DNA of 64,000 nucleotides, from positions 124,001 to 188,000 of the forward strand of contig CASFFZ010000010.1 in NCBI GenBank assembly GCA_949294095.1. Direction: 5' to 3'. The first letter of the stretch is position 1, and each line of letters opens with the position of its first letter. The notes beneath the pieces were generated by a model, which saw only the letters and a program-made list of their open reading frames with translations, was not told the origin of the DNA and ran no database searches. The translations under genes were made by a program, and so were the position numbers. This DNA comes from an uncultured bacterium (lineage in GTDB: Bacteria; Elusimicrobiota; Elusimicrobia; Elusimicrobiales; Elusimicrobiaceae). Of the stretch, positions 50,813-60,225 are shown piece after piece.

Positions 50813-51241
50813 TTAAGCCCAGAGCGAAAGTTTGGTTACTTTATCGGATCTTCTTACTTTCGGCTCGCCCACCAGCTCCTGGATATACGCCTCGCACACA
50901 TAGATTTTTGTACCCGGGAACAAGTGCCCGCCAATGGCTTGGTTGTCTTTGCCGGCCATTACCACATGGGCATGCACCTGCGGGCGGTTGTCCTGAATGC
51001 TGATGTTGCCGCAGAGGCTGATGAGTTCCATCTCCTGGTTGATGACGGTTTTCTCGTATTTCTTTTTGTTTTGGTCGTAGCAGCCAATGGTGGCGTTAGA
51101 CACGGAGCCAATCACATTGACGATGCCGCATTTCACTTGGTTGTCGTGGCAAAAATCAGCGAGCGACTCCAACAAATCCTTGCCTTTAGGAAGCCTGAAA
51201 AGATATGTCCGTCCGGTCAAGTAAGGTTTTTCTTCTGCCAT
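50813..51241 (-). CDS. PPC (DUF296) domain protein
   Basis: 142 residues covering a single PPC/DUF296 domain. The family motif HAHVVMAGKDNQAIGGHLFPG supplies His residues of a probable metal site, followed by VCEAYIQEL. Bacterial members are small trimeric proteins of uncertain function, sometimes called DNA-binding because of plant AHL homologs. It is 18 nt behind the transketolase-like gene on the same strand. Confidence 0.87.
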   Translation of the reverse strand: MAEEKPYLTGRTYLFRLPKGKDLLESLADFCHDNQVKCGIVNVIGSVSNATIGCYDQNKKKYEKTVINQEMELISLCGNISIQDNRPQVHAHVVMAGKDNQAIGGHLFPGTKIYVCEAYIQELVGEPKVRRSDKVTKLSLWA

Positions 51242-51259
51242 TTTATTCTCCTATGGGGC

Positions 51260-53611
51260 CTACAGCCAAGCCGCCGCCCCTTTTAAATCCTGTACATACG
51301 CGCATACGGCGGCGAACAGGTGTTCCCCGTCCAGCCCGGCTTCGGCATATACTTTTTCCGCCGACGCGCTTGCCAAGAATCTGCCGTCCCGATGCGGGTA
51401 CAGCGTATGCCTGCGCCCCGCCAGGCTGTTTATCCAACAGTCCAGCGTGGGCAGGGTAAAATCGGTAATTCCCATCGCCGTGCGCAACAGCTCCGCCGGC
51501 AGAATTTTTTCTTGTTCTTGCTGCGGCAGGGCTTCAAACAATTCCCGGCTGGTGATATACACCACATTTACGTCCGGGCCTTCGTTGTTCAGCTTGGGCA
51601 GCAATTTTTCCGCCACAATGCGCCCCACGCCGGCCCCCTGCACCAATACCGTGCCTTCGGCTGCGCCTTTTGCGCGGCGCAAATAATATACGCCGTTTAC
51701 GGCATTTGCCGCCGGCTCAGCCCCTAAAGCCGCACGATCCATAAACTTATACGACGGGCGCACCACAAACGGGGCAAACACCGCCGGCCGCATAGACAAG
51801 GCTTTCACCGTAAGCGGCCAAATTTCGTCCACCTCCAAAGGCGTAATGGTAATGCACGCGCCTTTTGGGAAGTTGTCCTGCACCAGCTGCAGCGCCTGCG
51901 GATCGGCATGCGTCGGGCCGTCCTCGCCGGTGGGCAGGCTGGCGTGACCGTTAAACATAATAAAGGTGTTCGGATCCGCCCCCGCTTCCCGCGCGGCTTG
52001 CACGCCAATGGCATGCAAACGGGCCGCTACATGTTCAAAGGCCAAAAAGGCCCCATAAGAAGAAGCCACCCCAATATGTTTGCCAAAGGCGGAAATCCCC
52101 GTGCACAGGGCGGCCATGCCGTCTTCGCAAATACCGCCTGCGGCCAAACGACGCGAAAGCGGATTGGATTGCGTATTAAAATTGCCGGTGGGGAAATCCT
52201 TCGCCACTTCCGCCGCGCCGGTAGAGCCGTACAAATCGGCCGAAGCGGTTAAAATCGTGCCGTTGGTCTGTTTGTTTAAATAGGCCAGCACCTTGCCCAG
52301 CACGCCGCGGGTGGTGTAGGACGCGCCTTTTTCAAATACAAATTCGGCGGGCACGTCCGTCGGCGAGAATTTGGTGTACAAATCTTTGCTGTTGCCCAGT
52401 TCCGCGCGCACGGTGCGTTTTTTACCTTCCAAACGGGCGGACGCTTTCTGCAGGCACGCGGCGGCATAAGCGGCGGTTTGTTTGTCCGCCTCCAGCGCTT
52501 GGCGCACCGTCAGCAACGAATTCCAATAGTATTTTTCAATGTTTTCGGCCGTCTTGTCCCCTTCAAAGCGCGGGAAAGACACGCCAAAAGCTTTTTCAAA
52601 TTCCGCCAAAGACTGGTAAAACCCGTCCGAAGCAAATTTATGCCCCGAACCGTGGGACGCTTTGCCTTCAATGCCGTAATGCCACCCTTTTACCGTGCGG
52701 TACACGATGGCCGTCGGCTGGTGGTTGGAAAGTTCCGCCGCCAGCTGGTGGGCGATATGGATTTGGTTAAAATCGTGCCCGCTGGGAACGCGGATGACGT
52801 TGAAATCGTGCATATAGAAAAATTCCATCGGATTCCACTGCACGTAATCGCCCGGGTGTTCCCCGTCCGCCGTTACGCGTTCGCTTTCAATGGAAGCTTC
52901 GTTCCAATCAATATGGAACACCACATTTTTAAGCTGGGCCGTAGCCGCCATGGCGGCTGCTTCGCTTACGCGGCCGGCGGTCATTCCGCCTTCGCCCTCT
53001 ACAATATGCACTTGGGGGCAATTTTCGCCATAGGCGTCCGCCGCCGCCAGCGCCAGCCCCACGGCCGAACCGTCCCCCACGCCGCTGGCGCCGGTGCTGG
53101 TGCGCACAAAAGGCACCAAGGGCTCCGGATGGCCGCCCAAAGCTTTTACATGGAATTTTTTAAATAAAGGAGTGCCTTGCACGGTGTTGTGGCGGAACCC
53201 CAGCAGGTCTTCCAGCCGGAGCTGGTGTTTTTCGTCCTGCGCCAAAAGCTGCGGCGCGGCAATGCGCGCGCATTCGTTGCGAAGCGCCCACAGCGCATAC
53301 AGGCCCAACGCTTTATGCCCGGCCGCATAGGAAATGATATCGGCCTCGTCCTGCAGGGGATGGGCTAAGTCGTAAGCCATATCCTTATATAACAAATGCT
53401 CCACAAACCGCCCGCTGGAAATGCTTCCGCCCGGGTGGCCCGAAGTAGGCACATAGTTATACAATAGCGATACCAACGCCCGGTATACGGTGTCCAGCCG
53501 TTCCAGGCCGGCGGCATCTTCTTTGGAAATCTGATATTTGGGATTATCTAAATAATCGGTAACGTCTGCAAAAACGCCTCTTTTCTTGCCCCATTCAAAT
53601 GTTCGGCTCAT
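51260..53611 (-). CDS. Divergent transketolase-like thiamine-diphosphate enzyme
   Basis: 783 residues, about 120 longer than usual transketolases. N-terminal ThDP-binding half: SGHPGGSISSGRF, AAGHKALGLYALW, and the cofactor motif HIVEGEGGMTAGR ... HIDWNEASIE (GEG in place of GDG). Central pyrimidine-binding part: GICEDGMAALCTGISAFG with the activating Glu, and LPTGEDGPTHADPQAL. The C-terminal domain is present. It probably moves two-carbon units in the non-oxidative pentose phosphate pathway, linking to fba nearby. It lacks phosphoketolase signatures in spite of its length. TAGGAA precedes the start. Confidence 0.85.
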   Translation of the reverse strand: MSRTFEWGKKRGVFADVTDYLDNPKYQISKEDAAGLERLDTVYRALVSLLYNYVPTSGHPGGSISSGRFVEHLLYKDMAYDLAHPLQDEADIISYAAGHKALGLYALWALRNECARIAAPQLLAQDEKHQLRLEDLLGFRHNTVQGTPLFKKFHVKALGGHPEPLVPFVRTSTGASGVGDGSAVGLALAAADAYGENCPQVHIVEGEGGMTAGRVSEAAAMAATAQLKNVVFHIDWNEASIESERVTADGEHPGDYVQWNPMEFFYMHDFNVIRVPSGHDFNQIHIAHQLAAELSNHQPTAIVYRTVKGWHYGIEGKASHGSGHKFASDGFYQSLAEFEKAFGVSFPRFEGDKTAENIEKYYWNSLLTVRQALEADKQTAAYAAACLQKASARLEGKKRTVRAELGNSKDLYTKFSPTDVPAEFVFEKGASYTTRGVLGKVLAYLNKQTNGTILTASADLYGSTGAAEVAKDFPTGNFNTQSNPLSRRLAAGGICEDGMAALCTGISAFGKHIGVASSYGAFLAFEHVAARLHAIGVQAAREAGADPNTFIMFNGHASLPTGEDGPTHADPQALQLVQDNFPKGACITITPLEVDEIWPLTVKALSMRPAVFAPFVVRPSYKFMDRAALGAEPAANAVNGVYYLRRAKGAAEGTVLVQGAGVGRIVAEKLLPKLNNEGPDVNVVYITSRELFEALPQQEQEKILPAELLRTAMGITDFTLPTLDCWINSLAGRRHTLYPHRDGRFLASASAEKVYAEAGLDGEHLFAAVCAYVQDLKGAAAWL

Positions 53612-53626
53612 AATTTTTTCCTATGG

Positions 53627-54676
53627 TTATAAAGTAACTTCTTTGATTCCGTTTTGCGCCGCAAGATACGCCAAACGGAAAGTATTTCCGACATCAAATT
53701 TGCTGACGATTTCCACATTGGAGTGGATGTTGCGCGTGGGAACAGAAAGCCCGCACGTAGGAATACCGGTTTTAGACTGGTGCACGGCTCCGGCGTCGTT
53801 GCCGCCGCGCGGCGCAATGCGGATTTGGCGGCGGATGGTGTATTCGTCGCACAACGCTTTGAGCGCGTTAAACAAGCCCTCCGGCGTAATAGTACGCGCA
53901 TCCAACGCCGTAATTCCTACCCCCTGCCCCAGGGCGCAAATATAATCCTGCGGCGCGCATCCGGGAATATCGGCCGCGCCCGTGGTGTCTATGCACAGGG
54001 CCACATCCGCCTCAATTCCAAACGCCGCCGTAGCCGCCCCGCGCAGGCCCACTTCTTCCTGCACCGTAAACACGGCATACACATTGTAAAAAGGGTTCTT
54101 CAGCGCCTTCAGCACTTCCGCCAACACAAATACGCCGGCACGGTTATCCAAGGCTTTGGCGCAAATTAAGCCGTTTCCAAATTCTTCATACGTTCTGTCC
54201 AATACGGCAAAATCTCCGATTTCCACCCGTTTTTTAACCTCTTCGCCGCTCAATCCCATATCTATACAGAGCTCTTTCACTCCTACCGCTTTGGCACGTT
54301 CCGCCTCGGTGGTTATATGGGCGGGTTTCGTGCCGATGACTCCTAAAAAAGAGCCGTTTTTGGTGTGCACGCGCACCCGCTGCGCAAGCAGCGTGCGGGG
54401 GTCAATGCCCCCCACGGTTACAAAGCGCAAAAAGCCGCGTTCGTCAATATGATGAATCATTAGCCCCACTTCATCCATATGGGCGCATAAAAGCAAATTT
54501 TTATCGGAAGTGCCTTTTTTAAAAAAGATGAGGTTTCCCATTACGTCCGTGCGTACGTCATCGGCATAGGAAGACAAAAGCTCTTTTAAGTAGCTGCGTA
54601 CGGCGCTTTCGCGGCCGGAAATGCCCGGCAGTTCGGTTAACGTTTTAAGAATAGAAAAATCTAATTTTTGCTCCAT
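53627..54676 (-). CDS. M42-family aminopeptidase
   Basis: 349 residues, the size of tetrahedral M42 aminopeptidases (PepA/FrvX/YsdC-like). Metal and catalytic residues: AHMDEVGLMI (His, Asp), AKALDNRAGV (bridging Asp), QEEVGLRGA (Glu-Glu), CIDTTGA (Asp) and IHSNVEIV (late His). It removes N-terminal residues from short peptides in the cytoplasm, in line with the peptide-using profile of the window. It is 15 nt upstream of the transketolase-like gene and probably heads that operon. Confidence 0.92.
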   Translation of the reverse strand: MEQKLDFSILKTLTELPGISGRESAVRSYLKELLSSYADDVRTDVMGNLIFFKKGTSDKNLLLCAHMDEVGLMIHHIDERGFLRFVTVGGIDPRTLLAQRVRVHTKNGSFLGVIGTKPAHITTEAERAKAVGVKELCIDMGLSGEEVKKRVEIGDFAVLDRTYEEFGNGLICAKALDNRAGVFVLAEVLKALKNPFYNVYAVFTVQEEVGLRGAATAAFGIEADVALCIDTTGAADIPGCAPQDYICALGQGVGITALDARTITPEGLFNALKALCDEYTIRRQIRIAPRGGNDAGAVHQSKTGIPTCGLSVPTRNIHSNVEIVSKFDVGNTFRLAYLAAQNGIKEVTL

Positions 54677-54928
54677 TTTTGCTCACTTTCTGACAGTTAA
54701 GGTATTTACATTATACTCACAAAGGCCTTTTTTTGCAAGCAATTTCCGTCGTATGTTCGGACGCGCGCGCGGGCGCGCTCTTTACATACGGCCCCGGCGG
54801 CCGGCCGCAGAGCAAACACCGGCGGGTATTCCCCCCTCTCAGCCCTCCGCGCGCCTGCCGCCCGCGCCACGGAGCGGAAAAAAATTGTAGAATATCTAGG
54901 ACAGAAATTTTTTTTAGGAGGCAGTTCA

Positions 54929-55906
54929 ATGACCGTTTCTTATAAAGATCTGGGTCTGGTTAACACCCGCCAGATGTTCAAAGACGCTATGGCCGGCGGT
55001 TACGCCATTCCGGCTTACAACTTTAACAATATGGAACAGCTGCAAGCTATCGTTACCGCCTGCGTACAGACCGGTTCCCCGGTAATCTTGCAAGTTTCCA
55101 AAGGCGCCCGCCAATATGCCAACGCCACGCTCTTGCGCTGGATGGCCCGCGGCGCGGTGGAAATGATGAAAGAAATCGGCAAGCCGGTACCGCTGTGCTT
55201 GCACTTGGATCACGGCGATTCCTTTGAACTGTGCAAAGACTGCATTGACAACGGTTTCTCTTCCGTAATGATTGACGGCTCCCACCTGCCGTATGAAGAA
55301 AACGTGGCCTTGACCAAAAAAGTAGTGGACTATGCCCACCAGCACGACGTAACCGTAGAAGGCGAACTGGGCGTTTTGGCCGGGATTGAAGATGAAGTCT
55401 CCGCCGAACACCACACCTACACCGATCCGGCCCAAGTGGAAGATTTCGTAAAACGCACGGGCGTGGATTCTTTGGCCATTTCCATCGGCACCTCTCACGG
55501 CGCGTACAAATTCAAAGTAAAACCCGGCGAAAAACTGCCCGAACTGCGCTTTGATATTTTGGAAGAAGTTTCCAAACGCCTGCCCGGTTTCCCGATTGTA
55601 TTGCACGGTTCTTCCAGCGTTCCGCAATGGGCCGTCAAACAAATCAACGAATACGGCGGCAAATTGGAAGATACGGCCGGCATTCCGGAAGAACAACTGC
55701 GCAAGGCTGCCAAATCCGCCGTGTGCAAAATCAATGTGGACTCGGACGGCCGCCTCGTGATGACCGCCACCATCCGCAAAATTTTCGCCACCAAACCCAG
55801 CGAATTTGACCCGCGCAAATACCTGGGCCCGGCCCGCGAAGAACTGATTAAGATGTATGCCGAAAAGAACGAAAACGTATTCGGTTCCGCCGGCAGAGTC
55901 AAATAA
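54929..55906 (+). CDS. fba: Fructose-bisphosphate aldolase, class II
   Basis: 325 residues. Zinc ligands and active-site blocks: LHLDHGDSFELC, MIDGSHLPYEENV, VEGELGVLAG, ISIGTSHGAYKF and VLHGSSSVPQWA. It cleaves fructose-1,6-bisphosphate in glycolysis. The ribosome site TAGGAGG is very strong. The 250 nt upstream are GC-rich (a CG-alternating run near 54762-54777) with a possible TAGAAT -10 close to 54888; nothing else recognised there. Confidence 0.96.
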   Translation: MTVSYKDLGLVNTRQMFKDAMAGGYAIPAYNFNNMEQLQAIVTACVQTGSPVILQVSKGARQYANATLLRWMARGAVEMMKEIGKPVPLCLHLDHGDSFELCKDCIDNGFSSVMIDGSHLPYEENVALTKKVVDYAHQHDVTVEGELGVLAGIEDEVSAEHHTYTDPAQVEDFVKRTGVDSLAISIGTSHGAYKFKVKPGEKLPELRFDILEEVSKRLPGFPIVLHGSSSVPQWAVKQINEYGGKLEDTAGIPEEQLRKAAKSAVCKINVDSDGRLVMTATIRKIFATKPSEFDPRKYLGPAREELIKMYAEKNENVFGSAGRVK

Positions 55907-55926
55907 GCAGACAATTCGGCTTTACA

Positions 55927-55957
55927 TACCCCGCTTGCATAAGCGGGGTATTTTTTA
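55927..55957 (+). terminator. Terminator of fba
   Basis: TACCCCGCTT-gcat-AAGCGGGGTA then T residues. Confidence 0.9.
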
Positions 55958-55989
55958 TTTATTTTTGCAGTGTCGTTTGGGCTGACACA

Positions 55990-56020
55990 AAAAGCCGCGG
56001 GATACAAAACCCGCGGCTTG
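55990..56020 (-). terminator. Terminator of hydF
   Basis: AAGCCGCGGG-atacaaaa-CCCGCGGCTT with A/T flanks, about 20 nt beyond the hydF stop. Confidence 0.82.
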
Positions 56021-56039
56021 AGAACGGTTTTGGAAACGG

Positions 56040-57218
56040 TTAAATTCCCTTTTTGCGGAAGATTTCCGTTACCCGCTCAAAAATGCCGTTGCAATAGGCA
56101 ATCGTCAGGCCGTAATTGGAAAGCGGCACTTTTTTGGCTTTTAAAATCTCCAGCCGCCGCATAATTTGCGTGCGCGTTACCATACAACCGCCGCATTGAA
56201 CGGCCAGTTTGTATTTTTCGGCATCGGCGGGAATGGGGTCTAAATTAGCTACCACGTCAAATTCCAGTTTTTTACCGGTATACTTGCGAAGCAGGTTGGG
56301 GATTTTTACCCGTCCGATATCGTCGCATTTATTAACGCTGTGGGAGCAGGATTCCAAAATCAGCACCCGGTCGCCGTCTTGCAGGCGGTCAATGGCGTGC
56401 GTACCGCGCAGGAAAGCGTCAAAATCGCCTTTTAAGCGGGAGAACAGAATGCTAAAGCTCGTCAGCGCAATCGTAGGCGGAACCACCGTTTTGACGTAGC
56501 CAAACGCCTGCGAATCCGTAACCACCAGTTTGGGCGTATGCGTTTGCAGGTATTCCCGCAGTTCCGTGTCTTTTAAACACACCGCCACGGCCCCGATATC
56601 CAACAGGTTGCGAATAGTCTGCACCTGCGGCAAAATCAGGCGTCCTTCCGGGGCGGAAGCGTCAATCGGAATGACCAATACCACTTCTTCCCCCGCTTTT
56701 ACAAAATCGTCCAAAATAACGTCTTGCGAATAAGAACTTTTGGGCAGATGTTTTTTAATCATCTCCAACAGCCGCGGCAAAAGGGCCGGGCTTTTGCAGG
56801 AGAAATCCACCACATCCGCGCCTTTAATTTCCACATTCAGCTTTTGCAAATCGCTTTTGTTGTGCACAAAGAAGAACGGCACTTTGCGCGCCACGCAGGT
56901 TTCCATCAGCGTTTGGTCGTAGGAATCAAACTGGTCTGCAAACACCAAAATGGCCAAATCCACCTGATCCAGCGCTTCGTTGGTGCGTTCCACCCGCTGG
57001 CTGCCCAAGGCGGAGGTATCGTCTATCCCGGGGGTATCCAATACGGTTACGGGGCCGACGCCTAAAATTTCAATAATTTTTTTCACGGGATCGGTAGTCG
57101 TACCCGGTAGATCCGCCACGACGGAAACTTGCTGCCCCGTCAGGGCGTTGATGAGCGAGCTTTTGCCCACGTTCATTTTTCCAAAAATGCCGATATGCGG
57201 CCTGTTTACTTTTACCAT
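56040..57218 (-). CDS. hydF: [FeFe]-hydrogenase maturation GTPase HydF
   Basis: 392 residues from the ATG at 57218; a longer frame to 57431 is a read-through. GTPase domain: P-loop GKMNVGKSS, TTTDPVKK, DTPGIDD, HNKSDL. The C-terminal Fe-S domain has ESCSHSVNKCDDIGR and later QCGGCMVTR (CxH plus CxxC ligands). HydF is the scaffold on which HydE and HydG products assemble the H-cluster precursor. TATAAT ends six nt before the ATG and there is no ribosome site. It is transcribed away from ispA. Confidence 0.95.
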   Translation of the reverse strand: MVKVNRPHIGIFGKMNVGKSSLINALTGQQVSVVADLPGTTTDPVKKIIEILGVGPVTVLDTPGIDDTSALGSQRVERTNEALDQVDLAILVFADQFDSYDQTLMETCVARKVPFFFVHNKSDLQKLNVEIKGADVVDFSCKSPALLPRLLEMIKKHLPKSSYSQDVILDDFVKAGEEVVLVIPIDASAPEGRLILPQVQTIRNLLDIGAVAVCLKDTELREYLQTHTPKLVVTDSQAFGYVKTVVPPTIALTSFSILFSRLKGDFDAFLRGTHAIDRLQDGDRVLILESCSHSVNKCDDIGRVKIPNLLRKYTGKKLEFDVVANLDPIPADAEKYKLAVQCGGCMVTRTQIMRRLEILKAKKVPLSNYGLTIAYCNGIFERVTEIFRKKGI

Positions 57219-57339
57219 AACCCAATTATATATAATAAAAAGCTGCATCCCTAGACTGCCGGGTGCCATTGGGGCCGCGCGGGGCACAGCAATAAGGTAT
57301 AATAAAGAAAAGTCCGTATTATAAAGAGGATACTTCCAT

Positions 57340-58350
57340 ATGAACAAATTTGACGCATACCTAAAAGAACGTGCCAAATTAGTAGAAAAGAATTTATCCA
57401 AGTATATTTCCAAAATCAACAATTCGCCCAAAATTTTAACCGACGCGATGGATTATTCGCTCCAAGCCGGCGGCAAACGCGTGCGCCCCATTTTGCTGAT
57501 GGCCGCCGCAGAAGCATTCGGCAAAAAAGCGGCCGACGTCATGCCCGCCGCCTGCGCCGTGGAAATGCTGCACACCTATTCTTTAATCCACGACGATTTG
57601 CCCTCTATGGACAACGACTCCCTGCGCCGCGGCAAACCCACCAACCACAAAGTATTTGGCGAGGATTTAGCCCTGCTGGCGGGCGATGCGCTGTTAACCT
57701 ACGTGTTTGAAGTGTTTGCCCAGAACGGCAAAGTAAAAGCGATCGGGGCCGAAAACACCTTAAATGCGCTCTTGCATTTTGCCAACTGCGCCGGCGCCAG
57801 CGGCATGGTGGGCGGCCAAGTGGCCGACGTATACGCCGAAGGCATGGGCCGCAGCGACGCCCACAGCTTCCGGGCCGACAAGCTGCGCCAAAACTCCAAA
57901 CCTCTGGCCGACAAAACCCTCCACTATTTCATGTTGCCGGCCCGCATCAAAGAAACCACCCCAGAAACGATTTTAAATTACATCCACGCCAATAAAACCG
58001 GCGCCCTCATCCGCGGCAGCGTGGAATCGGGCGCGCTGTTGGCGGGTGCCAGCGGAAAAGATTTGGCGTTAATTAAAAAATACGCCAACTGCATTGGCCT
58101 CGTCTTCCAAATTGTAGACGACATTTTAGACGTTACCGCCAGCGCCAAGCAGCTGGGCAAATCCAACAGCGACGCCGAAAACGGCAAGCTGACCTTTGTC
58201 AGCCTCTACGGGCTGGAAGGCAGCCGCAAACACGCCCAACTGCTGATTGCCAACGCCCAAAAAGCGTTGGACGCGCTGAAAAACGTCAAAAAGAAAAATC
58301 TCTGGCCGCTGTATGAAATGGCCGAATTTTTTAAAACCAGAACTTATTAA
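57340..58350 (+). CDS. ispA: Polyprenyl (farnesyl/geranylgeranyl) diphosphate synthase
   Basis: 336 residues. First Asp-rich motif HDDLPSMDND, second VDDILD, plus GGKRVRPIL at the N-terminal helix and KTGALI. Relative to typical IspA (~295 residues) there is an extra segment of roughly 35 residues after GGQVADVYAEG (about residues 167-205). It condenses IPP with allylic diphosphates. A TATAAT at 57298 and AGAGGA site precede the start. First gene of ispA-dxs-LOG. Confidence 0.93.
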   Translation: MNKFDAYLKERAKLVEKNLSKYISKINNSPKILTDAMDYSLQAGGKRVRPILLMAAAEAFGKKAADVMPAACAVEMLHTYSLIHDDLPSMDNDSLRRGKPTNHKVFGEDLALLAGDALLTYVFEVFAQNGKVKAIGAENTLNALLHFANCAGASGMVGGQVADVYAEGMGRSDAHSFRADKLRQNSKPLADKTLHYFMLPARIKETTPETILNYIHANKTGALIRGSVESGALLAGASGKDLALIKKYANCIGLVFQIVDDILDVTASAKQLGKSNSDAENGKLTFVSLYGLEGSRKHAQLLIANAQKALDALKNVKKKNLWPLYEMAEFFKTRTY

Positions 58351-58362
58351 GAAGGATTGCCT

Positions 58363-60219
58363 ATGAAAGTACTCCCCAGTATTCAGAGCCCGAAAGATCT
58401 GCGCCTCATTAAAAAAGAACTCTTGCCCACGTTATGCGAAGAGCTGCGCTCCGTGATTATTGACACCGCCAGCAAAAACGGCGGGCATTTGGGCTCCAGT
58501 TTGGGCGCCGTAGAAATTATTACGGCTTTGCACTATGTGTTTAACACGCCCGAAGATAAAATTGTATTTGATACGGGCCACCAAGCCTATGCCCACAAAC
58601 TCTTAACCGGGCGGCAAAAAGAATTCCCCACCATTCGCACCCAAAAAGGAATCAGCGGATTTCCCAAACGCTGCGAAAGCCCGTACGATACCTTTGGGGT
58701 GGGGCACGCGTCCACCGCTATTTCCGCCGCACTGGGCATGGCCATTGCACGCGACCAGAAAAAAGAAAAAAACAAAGTCATTGCCGTCGTGGGGGACGGC
58801 TGCCTTACCGGCGGGATGGCCTATGAAGCCATGCAAAACGCGGGGCTCTTGCGCTCGGACTTACTGGTAATTTTAAACGATAACCAAATGTTTATCTCCA
58901 AACGCGTAGGCGCGCTGGGCAAGGCGTTAACCAAACTGTTGACCGCCAAATACGTCCAGCTGGCGGAAGAAAAAGCCTCCAACTTTTTAAAACGCTTTGA
59001 CGAACTGGGCAACAACGCCGCCAAACTGGCCAAGCGGGCGCGCTCCATTTTGTTCCCGGGCACCTTGTTTGAAGAAATGGGCTTCCGCTATTTCGGCCCC
59101 GTAAACGGAAACGATATTAACGAAATGATTGAAGTGTTGGAAAGCGTAAAAGACGTAAAAGGCCCGGTGATGCTTCACGTCGTAACCAAAAAAGGAAAAG
59201 GCTATAAACCGGCTGAAGAAAAACCCACCAAGTTTCACGGCGTAGGCGTGTTTGACGTAGACACCGGAGACCCCATCGGCAAATCCAACTGCATTACGTT
59301 TACACAGGCCTTTTCCAACACGCTGGTAAAATTGGCGGAAAAAGACCCGTCCATCGCCGCCATCACGGCTGCCATGCCGGAAGGAACAGGCTTGGACGCG
59401 TTCCGCGACAAATTCCCCTCCCGCTATTTTGACGTAGGCATCGCCGAAGAACACGCCGCCACGTTTGCGGCCGGGCTGGCCGCCGGCGGGATGAAACCGG
59501 TGGTGGCGATTTATTCCACTTTCATCCAACGCTGTTACGACCAGATTATCCACGACATCGCCCTGCAGAAACTGCCCGTCGTGTTTGCGTTGGATCGGGC
59601 GGGACTAGTGGGAGAAGACGGCCCCACCCATCACGGCGTATTTGATTTAAGCTTTCTGCGCGAGGTGCCGCACTTAATTGTGGCCGCCCCCGCGGATGAA
59701 AACGAATTGCAGCACATGCTGAAAACCGCACTGGACGCAAAGGTACCTTTCGTGTTGCGCTACCCGCGCGGATCGGGCTTTGGCGTGGAGATGGACGCCG
59801 CCCCCAAACGGCTGGAAATCGGAAAAGGCGTGTGGCTTAAAAAAGGCAAAGACCTCAACATCTTGGCGATCGGAAACCGCGTCCACCCCGCCCTGCAAAC
59901 GGCAGCCGCGCTGGCCGAAAAAGGAATAGACTGCGGCGTAGCCAATATGCGCTTTGTGCACCCGCTGGACACGCACTTAATTGACGAAGCGCTCAAGCTT
60001 TCTCGCCGGATCGTAACCGTGGAAGACAATATACTGGCAGGCGGTTTCGGCTCGGCCGTGGCCGAATACGTAAGCGATAAACAGGCCGATTTTAAGTTGC
60101 TTCGCTTCGGCATCGGCGATGAATTTGTAGAACACGGAAAAGTCTCCCAACTGTACGACCAGCTGGGTTTAAATGCCGAAGAAATGACACAGCATATTTT
60201 GAAGTGGAAAAACAAGTGA
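58363..60219 (+). CDS. dxs: 1-deoxy-D-xylulose-5-phosphate synthase
   Basis: 618 residues from the ATG at 58363, preceded by AAGGA. ThDP motif VVGDGCLTGGMAYEAM ... LNDNQM, HLGSSLGAVE, GHQAYAHKLLTGR, and the central IAEEHAATFAAGLA and DRAGLVGEDGPTHHG blocks. It makes DXP from pyruvate and glyceraldehyde-3-phosphate, first step of the MEP isoprenoid pathway, matching ispA directly upstream. TGAGGGCTT at its end serves the next gene. Confidence 0.97.
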   Translation: MKVLPSIQSPKDLRLIKKELLPTLCEELRSVIIDTASKNGGHLGSSLGAVEIITALHYVFNTPEDKIVFDTGHQAYAHKLLTGRQKEFPTIRTQKGISGFPKRCESPYDTFGVGHASTAISAALGMAIARDQKKEKNKVIAVVGDGCLTGGMAYEAMQNAGLLRSDLLVILNDNQMFISKRVGALGKALTKLLTAKYVQLAEEKASNFLKRFDELGNNAAKLAKRARSILFPGTLFEEMGFRYFGPVNGNDINEMIEVLESVKDVKGPVMLHVVTKKGKGYKPAEEKPTKFHGVGVFDVDTGDPIGKSNCITFTQAFSNTLVKLAEKDPSIAAITAAMPEGTGLDAFRDKFPSRYFDVGIAEEHAATFAAGLAAGGMKPVVAIYSTFIQRCYDQIIHDIALQKLPVVFALDRAGLVGEDGPTHHGVFDLSFLREVPHLIVAAPADENELQHMLKTALDAKVPFVLRYPRGSGFGVEMDAAPKRLEIGKGVWLKKGKDLNILAIGNRVHPALQTAAALAEKGIDCGVANMRFVHPLDTHLIDEALKLSRRIVTVEDNILAGGFGSAVAEYVSDKQADFKLLRFGIGDEFVEHGKVSQLYDQLGLNAEEMTQHILKWKNK

Positions 60220-60225
60220 GGGCTT

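Noticed and set aside
57219-57431. N-terminal extension of HydF
   Set aside because: HydF homology begins at the ATG at 57218; the upstream stretch covers the divergent promoter region.
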